This document shows, in pieces, positions 45,813 through 57,800 of a stretch of DNA of 64,000 bases. The notes below the pieces were generated by a model. It searched no databases and had not been told where the DNA came from. It saw nothing but the letters and a program-made list of their open reading frames with translations. Source of the DNA: Erigeron canadensis (Eukaryota; Streptophyta; Magnoliopsida; Asterales; Asteraceae). Where the stretch lies: contig NC_057767.1 of the NCBI RefSeq assembly GCF_010389155.1, positions 28,863,295 through 28,927,294 of the forward strand. The letters run 5' to 3'. Numbering within the stretch: the first letter of the stretch is position 1; each line of letters opens with the position of its first letter. The position numbers and the translations under genes are program-made.

Positions 45813-48350
45813 TTAAAAGTGTTCAATTATATACTGAATTCGAGTTTTATTCTTTCCAAACCTTGAAAAACATAAACCAAGTTCCTACATGAAGAAAAAA
45901 CATCGATATTTAATAACCCGAATCAGTTAACAAAAAAAAAATGATCACAGACTTCATATATTCCACCTCACAAAAGCTAAAAAAACATATATGCATAATT
46001 GTTGACAATTTAAAGACTAAAGATGTAAAGCTTGATAAGAAAGTGTACCAAAAGATAAAATCTAGAACACAGATTTTTCTCAAAAGAAGCAGGAATAGAA
46101 ACAAGACATATAGTTATTAGTTATATCATGAGAGAAAATGAATACCAAACAAGATAAAAAGACAGAAAACATATAAAGTATAATTAAAATAGTGGTCCTT
46201 TGCAAAATGTGGATCTTTATAAAGACACCTTCAACATGTGATATTAATATTATGTACATTATATGCTTTTGAGTTGGTTAGGACAGTTACAAAAACAGTT
46301 TCACTTTATTATTATTTTAAAAGAAAATAATATATCCTTCTAATAAAAGCCTAATAACTTTTTTTATAACCTTAGAAAATTACAATTTAATTCTCTTTCT
46401 TAATTTCATTCATTGATTTAAGTGTTAAAATGATTATTAGGCTAATATTCTAGATGGATATATCATTTATCTTTTTCATTTATTTGCATAGCCTTCAATA
46501 TAAATTTGCTTTATATATTTTGTAATATTTGAAGGTTAAAAGCTATGAAAGAGCAATAAACTATTCTCTATGTTTTTATTTACGAGTATATATATGGTTT
46601 ATATTACTCAAAACTAAAGTGTCAAAACATGCAGTAAATGTATATAAAAATGTTGTTACATACGATATACGACCTTTTCTAATAGACATCTTATTAAACA
46701 AAACCATCAAGGTTATGTTTATCCAAACCTAATATTAATCTACTAAGATGTTGATGTTTGTTAATTAAATAAAAGATTGGCAATTTTTGGGTTACCCGTG
46801 TGTTAGCTATGAAGAAATCTAGAGTCAAAGAAAAGAAATGGAATTTGGAGTTAGCCGCCAAATGGGGTTTACCAGTCAACTACTTTACCCAGCCCTCGCG
46901 CCATCTCTTTTGTATATGTGAATTTAATGAAGTATAGCAAATTTTATATAAGAATATGCTAAACCTTTAAAGTTACTATTTTTTTATATCAAAAACTCAC
47001 GTCTTGAATTCTATAATAAATTTACAAATATTTAATACATTTTAATTACATTGTTTAAGATCGCGTTTAGCAAAAACCTAATTTTTAAAAATATATTTGA
47101 TTTTTAAACAAATCAGTCAATAATTAATTACAGACAACATAATAAAAGCACTATGTTTTAAATAAAACAAAACAATTTTATTAAAACAAACGGAAAAAAT
47201 AATATGGAAACTAGAATATGGATGAAAGGATTACTAGAGGAAAATAAAAGTTGAAAAAAATTGAATATTGACTAGAAAATAACATGTGGGGTGGGGGACT
47301 TTGTCAATTGTCAATGTAAGAACGCTTTCTTGGTCCAACCATATTCTGTTTTCTATAATATATTTTGTTTTATTTTGTATGTTAGATTGTTAGAATAATA
47401 TTTTACAAATATAAAATATTGTTAGTTGAATAGTCGAAACCACATTCATGTCGTTTTGTTTTAACTAACTTTACGTATGCAGCTTTAAGTATATCATCAT
47501 TGAAATATGCTTAAAGGAATAGAGGTCAATTTATTTTACTTCCAAAACAAATAGAAGGAAACATATATTTGTGAGCATAAAATATGCATATGTGTTTTAT
47601 GAGCGACATTATGTTCATTGGAGTATGAAAAAAATAAAATGAGTCCAGCTTATTTTTAGTTCAATTTGAGTCCATTGATTTTCTTCTATCTCCACAAATT
47701 CCAACCACCTCCTACCACCACCACCATCATCTCCAACCACCACCATGATTTTTCGGAAACGACAACCACCGCCATCACGACTTACGCATGTGTAAGTTAA
47801 CTTACGCATTTAACTTACATATGTGTAAGTTACATAGACTTTTTTTAGACTTAAATTAAGTTGGACTCAATTTATCATAGTGAAGTATAGCAAAAAAGAA
47901 TGATGTACATATATGTGAACAACAATGTCACTGTGACTATTGTTTTCACTCATTTTATCTTTGATTGGTTTGGTGAAATGTTTTCAATTTAACTAAATTG
48001 AAGGTAAAATTATTACACTATGTGATTGAGATATCGTTTTTATTCATTTTACCTATAAAATCTGGCATTGAGTATTATTTACTTACTTATGAGTTAGATT
48101 GAAATATATAACACCGGACTAGTAATAAATTTCTACACCAAGGACCAAGGAGTGATGATATCTTCATCTTGAAAGGATATTTATAAGCTACATTTGAATA
48201 TAATATATATATAAATATTGCTAATTTTGGTATGATAAATAAATCAGAGGATCCCTTGATAGGGTGAGTTAGATTACCAACCACATGAATTTTTAGTTTT
48301 AAGTTAGTTAAATTAAGTAATTACTTAAAATTAAATAAGGTTATATATTT
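45813..48350. other. Intergenic, TRM upstream and AT-rich
   Basis: No gene seen. Contains a MITE candidate at 47630-47880. Short frames (46529, 46694, 47615, 48087) look spurious. Confidence 0.45.
47630..47880. mobile_element. Candidate MITE, ends AAATGAGTCCAGCTTATTT
   Basis: Left AAATGAGTCCAGCTTATTTTTAG and the reverse of the right end AATTGAGTCCAACTTAATTTAAG are alike. The inner part has CCACCACCACC tracts and the palindrome acttacatatgtgtaagt, near the centre-like 'aagttaacttacgc'. No clear target duplication. Confidence 0.5.
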
Positions 48351-48706
48351 ATACTATCTAATAAAACAAATTTCCCTATAATTATTTTTGTCTTTGAAAT
48401 ACCTTATTTGCCCTTGGACATTTTTTATTCCCATAATAAGCTCTCCACCCTAAAATCAGGCACGCTCTAACCACTGTTTATTTTTTGTAACCTGTAATTT
48501 TGTTAACGCTGATATGTATACTATCTAATAAAGCAAATCCCCCCCCCATTAATTATTTCTGTCAGGCACGCTCTAACCACTGTCCCTCTTTTGTAACCCG
48601 CTATTTTGTTAATGCTGATATGAAAATTACTACCATCAACCGTTGTCACTTCCGCCAACCGCCACAGTATACCGCCGCTGCATCACATGGGTATCCATTT
48701 AGTGTA
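48351..48706 (+). mobile_element. Helitron-like element with internal duplication
   Basis: Starts tactatctaataaaacaaat (copy at 48520 too, 167 bp on) and repeats 'caggcacgctctaaccactgt' at 48457 and 48563 with 'ttttgttaa-gctgatatg'. It ends 'ccgctgcatcacatgggtat ccatttagt', close to a hairpin plus CTRRT. The 91-codon frame at 48500 is not supported. Confidence 0.45.
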
Positions 48707-48849
48707 TTAAAAAGCAAAAAGGTTAGGCCATCAGTCCATCACATTATTGAGTCCATCACATCATTGATGGTTTAATGGGTTTTGTTATTTTAAAGAGATG
48801 TACGTTAACTATATATTCAAAATTTTAATTGATGCACTCTATAGTTTCA

Positions 48850-49055
48850 AAATTACTAAATTTGTCCTTAATGAATTAATTTACATCCTAAATTTTATCT
48901 TGCTAATTTATATTCTAAGTCCTTATCTTATAAAATATTTTTATTATTTTAACATCAACTTACACTACTCGACACCAATTGTCAATGTCATCACCACGCG
49001 TCACCAACACACCGTTACCGTCGTCGCATTGTGCGAGTACCATGCTCGTGTATAT
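48850..49055 (+). mobile_element. Helitron-like 3' half, family of 53404-53700
   Basis: 'tttgtccttaatgaattaat', 'cttgctaatttatattctaa' and 'gtcatcacc' end in GTCGCATTGTGCGAGTACCATGCTCGT. The same order occurs at 53404-53700. The GC terminal hairpin is imperfect. Confidence 0.45.
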
Positions 49056-49589
49056 ATATATATATATACTTAGATACATTTTTTTGTAAGAACCATGAGA
49101 ACTCTTAAAAAATATTTTTGTTCACATATTTTTTTTGTTTATTCGCATATTAAATAATATAAAAATGTATGTTGTAGAAGAAACTTTTTTAAGAAACCTT
49201 CAGAATAACATTTTGTGAACTTGTGAATGAATTTGTTCACGTTTTTTGTTCACATGTGATGAACGACTATATAAGGTTTTGAAAAAAAAAATCTTTTACA
49301 ACATATGTTTTTATGACGTTTCACATGTTAATGAAAAAAAACATGTTTTTCTTTAAGATTAGGGATTTATTATGTGAGAGAGCATATTTAAGTTGGTAGG
49401 GTGTATTTAATTTCCCATCTATGTCGAGTCTAAATGAGTAGTTTTTCTTTCCCAAAATCTCTCGGGATTACTTATCAAGGGTTTTAAATTGTGTATTATC
49501 ATACGAAAGAATCTCTATTGCGGAAATGACTTAGAAAATGTATGCTACACTATTTTACATTCGTGAATAATTTACCCTTTTAAAAAAAA

Positions 49590-50724
49590 GAGTTAATTTC
49601 ATTTTTGGTACATGTGGTTTGTATATTTTAGCAGGTTCAGGACCTTTTCAGGTTTCAGTGCATTTTTGTTCCCTATTTCAGAAACCTTTTGCAAATTTGG
49701 TACAAATTAACGGTGGTTGTTAAATGAAGTCGTTAAGTAGTTAGAATTTAAAAAAAGGGTTTAATTGTAAATTTCTAAAAGTGTAAGGGGTATTTGTATT
49801 AATAGTGTTAGTAAAAAGTTTGTCATGTTGCCACTGAGATATACTAGTGATTGTTAAAGTTTGTTGTCCTATCTGACAAACTTATTCCATTTATTGCTTT
49901 TATATCCATTTATTTTATTTATAAAGAAAAAGTTTTTTAATCCTACAAACTTCTCTCTTTGATTATGTTTTAGTGATTTGTCAAATTGATATGAAAAAAA
50001 TTAGGTTCTGTTCATGATCCGATTCCGGTCATATTCATGTATTAAGTTTTCAGATTCATCGATATTTGTTGACAGTTACTTTTTCGGCGAATTTTCCGGC
50101 AAAATTTGTTGATAGAATAATACGCTAGGGTTTGTGCGGAATGCAATGAGCATTTTTGTACCGGTTTCGTGCTTTAGTTCAATACAAAGAACGTAGAAAT
50201 CGCAAATTTATGTTTTTCAGCCAATTGTCATATTTCCCCGTGACGGTTTCTAAAGTTCATTTTGGTTAGGCTTTGTGCATGGTGGAATTCTGAGTCGATT
50301 GGTCTGAGTTTTAAGCTTTTACTCGAAGAAAAAAAGGGTGAAATCGTGAATTTTGTTTTCCCGACGCGTTTTGAATATTACAGCGAACTGTTGAACATTC
50401 CGAAGCGAGCTAAATTACAATACTTTCATTTTTAGAACTCGTAAATTTTTTTTATAAATTTTTACAAAACATTACGTGTATATTTCATTGACAACAAGAC
50501 AAACCTTTTGACCAAACACTTTTAACACGCATTCTGTTACATTTTTAGAAATTAACAATTAAACACCTCTAACAGCACTTAACTGCTTTATTTAACAGCT
50601 ATCATTAATTTGACCAAATTTGCAAAAGGTTAAAAAAATAGGGACCAAAAAGTGCGATAAAACCTGAGAAGATCCTGAATCTGCAAAACATACGAACCAC
50701 AGGGACCAAAAACGCAATTAACTC
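49590..50724. mobile_element. Mutator-like non-autonomous element upstream of FIS1-like gene
   Basis: Ends are GAGTTAATTTCATTTTTGGT at the left and, reversed at the right, GAGTTAATTGCGTTTTTGGT. The TIR continues over about 150 bp (gcaggttcaggaccttttcagg / cctgagaagatcctgaatctgc). The flanks TAAAAAAAA and TTAAAAAGA match at seven of nine. No transposase. It ends about 76 bp before the TATA box of the FIS1-like gene. Confidence 0.75.
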
Positions 50725-50800
50725 TTAAAAAGATAATAAAAAGGTAAAGATATCTGAATATCCAATTTTTCACAAAAATTGCATTTTCTCTTCTGTTTGT

Positions 50801-50810
50801 TTATATATAA
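50801..50810 (+). promoter_or_regulatory. TATA box of FIS1-like gene
   Basis: TTATATATAA, about 66-75 bp before the chosen start at 50876, close downstream of the Mutator-like element. Confidence 0.5.
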
Positions 50811-50875
50811 TGATACAAAGAGGGTTTAGGGTTTTGCCTCATCAATCGATCAATCAATCAAATCTCAATAAAAAA

Positions 50876-53188
50876 ATGAAGATCCTGAATATTTTCAAGA
50901 AGATAATAACTTTGGACACGTCCAGTATTGATAATTATTTCGTCAGAGATGACAATATTGTTGACGTGACCATAAGAAGAATTGATAATTTTCTTTACCA
51001 CCGGGACACGTATTTTTGGTTCGACTCTGAAAGCATTGAGGTAAGTAATCTTCCCTTTTTATTCAACAATTTTTTTTTTGTATATTGACTGCTAATTATA
51101 GTTTTTCGTTGCCACTTTAATTTTTAGATTAAAAGGTTCACTGTCCTTTGATTATTATTATTATGAATTTTGGACAATTTTTTTTTTCTTTCAACGATTT
51201 CAGTTCTTTATCTACAAATGTGTGTGTGTATATATATATAAAGCGTCTAGCCTTGTTTAACATTTTAAGTTTCAACATTTCATCAAAACCAAATTATATC
51301 AATAACCTACACTACTTGCACCGCCGCCCGCTGCAACGCACGGGTACCGTTCTTGTATATATAGTCAAAATGGATTTAGTTCTTGTTATTATAGGGTTGG
51401 GGGCTGGTAATATATAAGCATGGGTATTCTTGTACAAGCAACTGAGTCTAAACTTTATTCATCACAAATCTCTTATCGGGACGTTATTCTGATATTTAAC
51501 TCCGTTGTTACAGGAATGTGAGCATGCCTTTGTGGATTCTCCCGATGACAAAAGAGATAGGATACATCTTTTCTTATTACGGGGTCTTGTTTCCTCATAT
51601 CTACCAGATGATGTTCAATTTGGATTAACTATGCTTCAAGGTCAACATATCAATTTGAATACTTTCAGTTATCCATTCGGTCTAAGTTTCTATGTTCTTT
51701 TAATGTTTTTAATTTAAAAAGACAGCCTCTCATTGATTTAGGGTGAAGAATTTGAAGTTTTGAACCTATGATGGTTCGGTTTACTTATCTCTTTGGCCCT
51801 TAGAGTGCAGGGTGTCATCCGCATTTACCTACGCCCTTCGGTATGGGGCATATCAACCCCTTTTAAATCGGCATCATGTGTCATTCGGCATTGTCAATCG
51901 GCATGCGTATGCCGGTTTTTTTACCTTTGGGAGTGTGCTTTAAGACATTATTTTTCTGGTACCTGCTGTTTCTTGTTATTGTTGACAGGAAACCTAATTT
52001 CTTTTTGTTTCTTTTTTTTTGGGAGGGGGGGTGGGGGGTGTTAATTTAGGCAACCTAATCGTCGCTTATTTCGTGATATACTGCATGCCAATGCCTCATC
52101 CAATTGTCGTTTCAACAAGTTTTGGTAAGAGACATGTGGCAAGCTATTATTGGTTACCAACAAGTCATTTTTTTGGCATGTTAACAACGACACGCCCCTC
52201 CCCCTTAGCTAACCAATAGTTCAGAGGCGGTATTAACAAAAAAAAAAAAAGAGGAGGGGGGAAGAGGGGCCAATTCCAATGTTTTTTTAATCTATTAAGG
52301 GTAGTATGTTTACTATTTATTATTTATTTCACTTAATACATGTATAAAGTTTAAGTTCTGATTTTGCCCCCTCGTGAACTTTTTCCTGGAACCCCCTCCC
52401 CGGCAATAGGCTGCTTTTTACTATATCTTTTACATGGCTATTTCAGATTTACTGCTTCATGCTCCTACCCCCAAACAAAAGCGAAAAGTGATGTTTATAC
52501 TTGCTCTTGGGTATTTTAGAATTGGGAACTTTTCAAAGAGCCTGGACTCTGTTTCTCGTTGTTTGGAGGTATGGTATTTCATTTTCCACAAAGCTTCTAT
52601 AGTTCATTTTATGTGCTTGCCCTAATTAATTTGGTTTTCATAAATTTATTTACTTGGAGTTGGAGGTAATTACATAGTCTTTTTTTTTTTGAGGGGACAT
52701 TTGTTTTGTTTGTCTAAGTAGGAGTCTCTTTTTTATTATGTTAAAACTTTTTAAAATATTCATATTTATGTTCCCTTTGTATGACTAGAGTTAAGCATAT
52801 AGTCAATAGTTTTTACTCGGTGCAACATTATTTTTTTTACATTTATTTTGGATTATTTAGTTTTACCACAGTGCGTGTAAACAAAACTTATTATGATATG
52901 AATACTAGGAAGTAAACAAATACAATTTACAACTTTTATCTTGTAAACCTACAATTTATTTAGTATTTTGGTAAATTGTGAGTCGATATTCAATATGGTT
53001 CTAGGAGGTCATTCATTTAGTTTCATTAGTTATATTTCACATTCTTTTATAGTTCTTTACTAAGGTTTTTTTGGTGTGTTCGCTTATGATTCTTCTTATT
53101 GATTGAGATACCAAGTGCATCTATCTGCTACATCTTTTTTTATAATCAGTGATCATGTGAACTTTTGATTATACAGATAAAACCTTAA
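50876..53188 (+). CDS. FIS1-like mitochondrial/peroxisomal fission protein, truncated C-terminus
   Basis: Exons 50876-51040, 51514-51640, 52447-52568 and 53177-53188 (426 nt) give 141 residues to the stop at 53186-53188. FIS1 is a two-TPR adaptor anchored in the outer membrane of mitochondria and peroxisomes by a C-terminal helix, and it recruits dynamin-related proteins. The TPR-like match is in ECEHAFVDSPDDKRDRIHLF, LRGLVSSYLPDDVQFGLTML and KVMFILALGYFRIGNFSKSLDS then VSRCLE. The N-terminal exon (MKILNIFKKIITLDTSSIDN) is diverged. In exon 4 the family pattern I-x-P-x-W becomes I-K-P-stop-W; a SINE-like repeat follows, and the membrane anchor (about 25-30 residues) is absent. It may be a pseudogene, or a diverged soluble paralogue. 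An upstream in-frame ATG at 50810 is possible. Confidence 0.7.
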
Positions 53189-53204
53189 TGGAACAGGGTA
53201 AAAA

Positions 53205-53395
53205 ATCCCGGAAAAAAGGAACTTGATGATGTTCTTCTCCCCTCGTGGTTTCTCAGGCTCAAGCGGACAGCAAGACTAATATTCAAAAGCCTCGCTCGGT
53301 TCGAATCCAATTCGTGAGATGGCCATCTTGGTCATATAGATGTCTTGCCCTCCAATCCTGGATGGGGGATCACTTGTAGGAATGACATAATTTAG
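53205..53395 (+). mobile_element. tRNA-derived SINE-like sequence after FIS1-like stop
   Basis: GGCTCAAGCGG fits an A box and CTCGGTTCGAATCCAATTCG a B box, about 35 bases apart. The GC-rich body (cttggtcatatagatgtctt, ccctccaatcctggatgggg) is unlike the flanks. It begins inside what should be the last FIS1 exon. A real tRNA is excluded: no acceptor stem or T-stem can form. Confidence 0.5.
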
Positions 53396-53605
53396 AAAGA
53401 ATTACCCAATTTGGCCTTAATGAACTAATTTACACCTCAAACCCTTATCTTACTAATTTACACCCTAAACTCTTATCTTCCAAGATATCTTCACTACCAT
53501 AAAGAATGACCCAATTTGGCCTTAATGAACTAATTTACACCTCAAACCCTTATCTTACTAATTTACACCCTAAACTCTTAACTTCCAAGATATCTTCACT
53601 ACCAT
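53396..53605. repeat. 105-bp tandem duplication
   Basis: acccaatttggccttaatga recurs at 53404 and 53509; the whole 105-bp unit including 'tacaccctaaactctta' and 'caagatatcttcactacca' is repeated with few changes. Confidence 0.95.
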
Positions 53606-54990
53606 CTTTACAACAATTACATTTACATCAACCTAATAGTCGCCACTACCACCACCACATCGTCGTCATCACCACCGTCGTCGCATTGTGCGGGCATCGT
53701 GCTGTATATATGTATATATAATTACAGTTTTTTGACCATTCAAGAAATTTTACGGGTGCGTCTTCGTATGCATTCCGGCTGTTTCTCCCACATCTGGACG
53801 CGCGTTTTGGGGCTTGAAGTGGGGTCCGCTACGAAATTAAAAAAAAAAATAATTAACTCTCATATGGTGTGTGTGTGTGTGAATCGTGATGTGCATATGT
53901 ACATATGAAGAAGATGGTACATAGAATTTGAGTGTGTGTACAGGTGTGTGTAATCTGTGTAGTATATATATATATATATAGGTGTATATATATATTTCAA
54001 AGGAAGAAGACGATGATGTGTACTCAGTAAAATTTATATAAACTTTTCGTTTTAACCCCTCAACCTTTAGTTATTTACGAATTAATTTTTATAGTTTTAA
54101 AATTTTACTTTTAAACCCTAACATTATATCTAAATTTTTGTTTAAAATTGTATAAATTTTGTTATTATTATTAATAAAAGTTTTACTTAATTTGTTTTTA
54201 ATTTAGTTATTTTTGTGAAAAAGAAAAATGGAATAATTAAATAATAAATGAATAGTGGAAGAAGTGAGTATTATAAGGAGGGAGGTGTTCTTGGAGAAAG
54301 AAACTTGAGGAATAGTGAAAGAAGTGGATAAGAAACAGGGAAGAAGTGACTCCTATAAGGAGAGGCCTTAGAATCCGAAGTTGGCCAACAAAATTACCTT
54401 ACATACTCTATTTCTTGTGGGCATTTAATCGAGCACCTTCCATGCATTAAATATAGGGAACACTTTCAGCCCAAATTGGGAGGTTATTTGCTTCATAAGT
54501 TTCCTGTTCAATAATAAAAACAACACCGGAAAATGTATAAAAAAAAAAGGATAAAATATAGACAACACTTCAGGAAAATCATAATGGAGATTACTTCAAT
54601 TCAAAGTTCTATTGTGGAGAAAAAAGTAAAAGCAAAAATCAAATAAAAATACACAAACTTGTTTTGATAGTTACAAATTTCAAGCAAATTAGGCAGGTTG
54701 CCTCCATAATTAGATAGATCGAATTAATTGACAAAGCACTTGTTAAACCATCCTAAAAGAGAATATATTCCCCAAATAATAGGAAAATCTATTACTGCTC
54801 TTAACCAACTAAAAAAAAAAAAAAAAGAGTATCGTGGCTTTGACAGAATCAGATACAGAATAAAACTGTTTACATAACAACAAATCTATTAAATATGCAT
54901 AAAACTTGTTGCACCAACTAACCTACTGAAACGTAGAAAAAACATAAAATCACTAGTCCAATTGCACATTGCATAGAAAAGCACAGTCAA
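53606..54990. other. Helitron-like end, microsatellites, AT-rich spacer
   Basis: GTCGCATTGTGCGGGCATCGTGCTGTA at 53680 resembles a Helitron 3' terminus. 53866-53882 is (GT)n and 53962-53995 (TA)n. A direct 'gaatagtg.aagaagtg' repeat lies near 54250 and 54310. No gene seen. Confidence 0.5.
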
Positions 54991-55510
54991 ATTGACGCTA
55001 AGTATGAAGCGGATGATGCATCTTCACACCTCTTGGGTCCAGATCCTCCCTCATCATTTCTCTGCAATTATCAATCAATTCCTTAAAAACTGAAGCCTCA
55101 ATTGCAACAATAACTTTTTTTAATATATGCAAAAGAAACTAGAATTTAAATTGGAAAGACATTGAAGGTGTACTCACATTTCTTCCGGGACAAGATACGC
55201 ATGCTCGATAACACGCCTCGGTTTGCGTTTTTCAATGCTAAGGTTTCTACAAAGAACCGTTGAGAAACAAATTAGACTTTATTGTTTAAATGTCCCATGA
55301 GAAAAGTTTTTGTATACCCCTAAAGATTGTTCTTACTTCTTATTATAAGAAAGGGAAAAAAAGAAAAGGTAAGACAGCATGTATGTAAAGTTATAAAATT
55401 GAGCATTATTGTAACAAATTCAAACATTAATGTCACAATTAAAGTATTTAGTAACAATTTGATGCATTAAGTTACTGAAATCACAAATTTCAGCGATTGT
55501 TGACAGTATA

Positions 55511-56296
55511 ATGGTGGCTTCTATTATTACCCAAACCCAAACAAGCTTTCAAAGTGGGCGAAAGCTCTTTATTTTATGGTCACTGGCTTCAATTGCCGTT
55601 GTGACCTTATTGATCACCATTTTTATAACATTTATGGCAATACAACAGATTCATATACTCAAGAAAAAGTCTGACTGTGAAGATCCTGGTGCAAGTAACA
55701 GCACTTCCGTTGATCAAAATTTGTATCTTTTAAGTAGCAGCAGGTCAAAAGAATCATTGGGTATTAACGTAGCAATGTTTGAACAACCCCTAGCCCGGTT
55801 GACTATCGCAGACATTCTTTAAGCCACCAACAACTTCTGCAAGTCTGAAATTGTTGCTGATGGTGGATTGGTACTGTCTACAAAGCCCAGTTACCAAATG
55901 GAAAGACAGTAGTAATAAAAAAAATGAACCAATCAAAATCGCAGGGCAGTTTTTAGCTGAAATGGAGACATTAGCAGAGTGTATTTGCTTGGTTACTGCT
56001 CATTTGATGAAGAGAAACTGCTTGTTTGGTGACTTTATGGAAAACGGAAGTTTGGATCATTGGCTACGAATGTGAACCGAAGACATGAAAATCTTTACAT
56101 GGGCTAAAAGGTTCAAGATTGCAGTGGGTGCAGCCCGTGGTTGAGATTTTTTGCATCACGGGTTCATTCCCCATATTATTCATAGGGATATCATAGCGAG
56201 CAACAGTTTACTCGATGAAAACTTTGACCCAAAAGTTGCTGATTTTGTGCTAGCAAGGTTGATAAATGCATGTGAGACTCATGTGAGTACTGATCT
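55511..56296 (+). pseudogene. EMS1/EXS-like LRR receptor kinase pseudogene
   Basis: Reads GRKLFILWSLASIAVVTLLI (the transmembrane segment, 55550-55650), then LGINVAMFEQPLARLTIADI and, after a TAA at 55820, ATNNFCKSEIVADGGLGTVY and LPNGKTVVIKKMNQSKSQG. After a frameshift come 'AEMETL' and 'MENGSLDHWL', then WAKRFKIAVGAARG, a [18 protein letters not shown] and [11 protein letters not shown] (DFG to DFV). It stops at CETHVSTDL. The C-lobe and all LRRs are absent. EMS1 sets anther cell fate. The relic lies antisense inside the 2.5-kb intron of the 54998-59424 gene. Confidence 0.85.
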
Positions 56297-57800
56297 CTGG
56301 AAGGTTTGGCCAAAATAAGGGAATGTTTATGACATAATTTGAATTTAGCTTATGACATTATAATTACAAAACTAGTTCATAAGTAGAAAAAAGAGCTTCA
56401 TTCCAGCATTTAAACCACATACACCGATTATTATAGAAGTTAAAAAGTCGCAAATTGACGCTCAGATAAAAAAGGGTCCAGGTCAGAATAGGTAAGTTAT
56501 ACATTTTACATACCAGGCCCATTGAGTTTTTCCACTTGGTCATTTCTCAACAATAATTAAGATTAAGCCTGCAATATCAGGCCAAACACGATTGTTCTGA
56601 AAGATAACTCATCAAAATTCACGAAAATTACAATATCTAGACTCTAGAGTATAAAAGGAGAATATAAACATTGAACTCGTCATGTTAGCATCGCTTAATT
56701 TCTATCTTAATATCAAGGTAATTAAACTATGACTCTCCATCTAATTAATCAATAAGCAGCAAGAGACTGTGGCCATGCTCACGCTAAAAATTTATCATCA
56801 ACACAGGTCACATACTTAAAGTCGGTCAATTTTATTTTAGAAACTGACCCACCTTAGAAAACAGGTCAACTAAGGTTGTATCTTTGAGGTTGAATTTAGA
56901 AAAATTAGTTAGGATGTAAGAACCATGTAAAGCAAGGAACCATTTTGGTGCGTGGCGTAAGTTCTCTATCAGTCCTTGGCATGAGTTATCCATAAAAAAG
57001 GGCAAAAGAATGTTGGATCAATCTTACCCAGCCCACACTAAAATGACACGGTTCAATCTTAGCTCGTTTTGACTCATTACCTAAGCTGCCCGGTCATATC
57101 TATATTCTCACTTGAGTACATTACCTTTTGTCCTGTTGATAGACCTTCAGAATCTTGTTCTGTAGCAATAGGTCTATGTCAATGGCCTGTTCTTGACTGC
57201 TTCTCAATATTAAAAGGTTTAGAAATGTATCCTTATATTCCAGTTACTGAAAGATTATACAATTCAATAGTTATGACTGTGTTTTACTTATGTCATTCAT
57301 CAGACACCAAAACACCGGCAAAAAAGTACATCACTGACCTGATTGACTGATTCCCTGAATCACAACTAAACATGGAGGCGGTATGTGGTACACTCAACCA
57401 TTCCAGAAAAGTGGAATTGGACCTGAAATTGGGAAGATAGAATTTTAAATTATCATAACAGACAATTTATTATTTGACCCTTATATAATCAGATAATTAA
57501 AAGTAAAATTTGCTTTATCCAAGTAATATAAGCATCACATGGTGCGTTTCTTTTTATTTAAGAAAAGAAATAAAGTAATATAAGTTAAACAAATTCAAGA
57601 GTACGGTTTCTTAATAAAAATAGAAAACCGGAGGCTTTTCTTGGTTCAATTGTGTATTAACCATGAGCAGATTTTGAAGATTCTTTTCCATGGGTGTGCT
57701 AACACTTAGATCACATGAAAGTTTGCTATATATAAATCAATTAATCAAGAATAATTAAATATTACCTTTAAGTTAAGTATTATTGAAAAACATTACTTAC
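56297..57800. other. Intron, no further gene seen
   Basis: A 93-codon frame at 57069-57350 has no domain I recognise. Confidence 0.4.

Noticed and set aside
51830..52230. PIF-like MITE in the FIS1-like intron
   Set aside because: Some motifs ('acatgtggcaagctattattgg') recall the MITE at 8987, but I could not find matching ends.
53272..53345. tRNA gene
   Set aside because: B box is good but acceptor and T stems do not pair; a SINE-like repeat fits better.
57069..57350. 93-codon ORF
   Set aside because: No recognisable domain; lies in an intron of the opposite-strand gene; codon use looks random.
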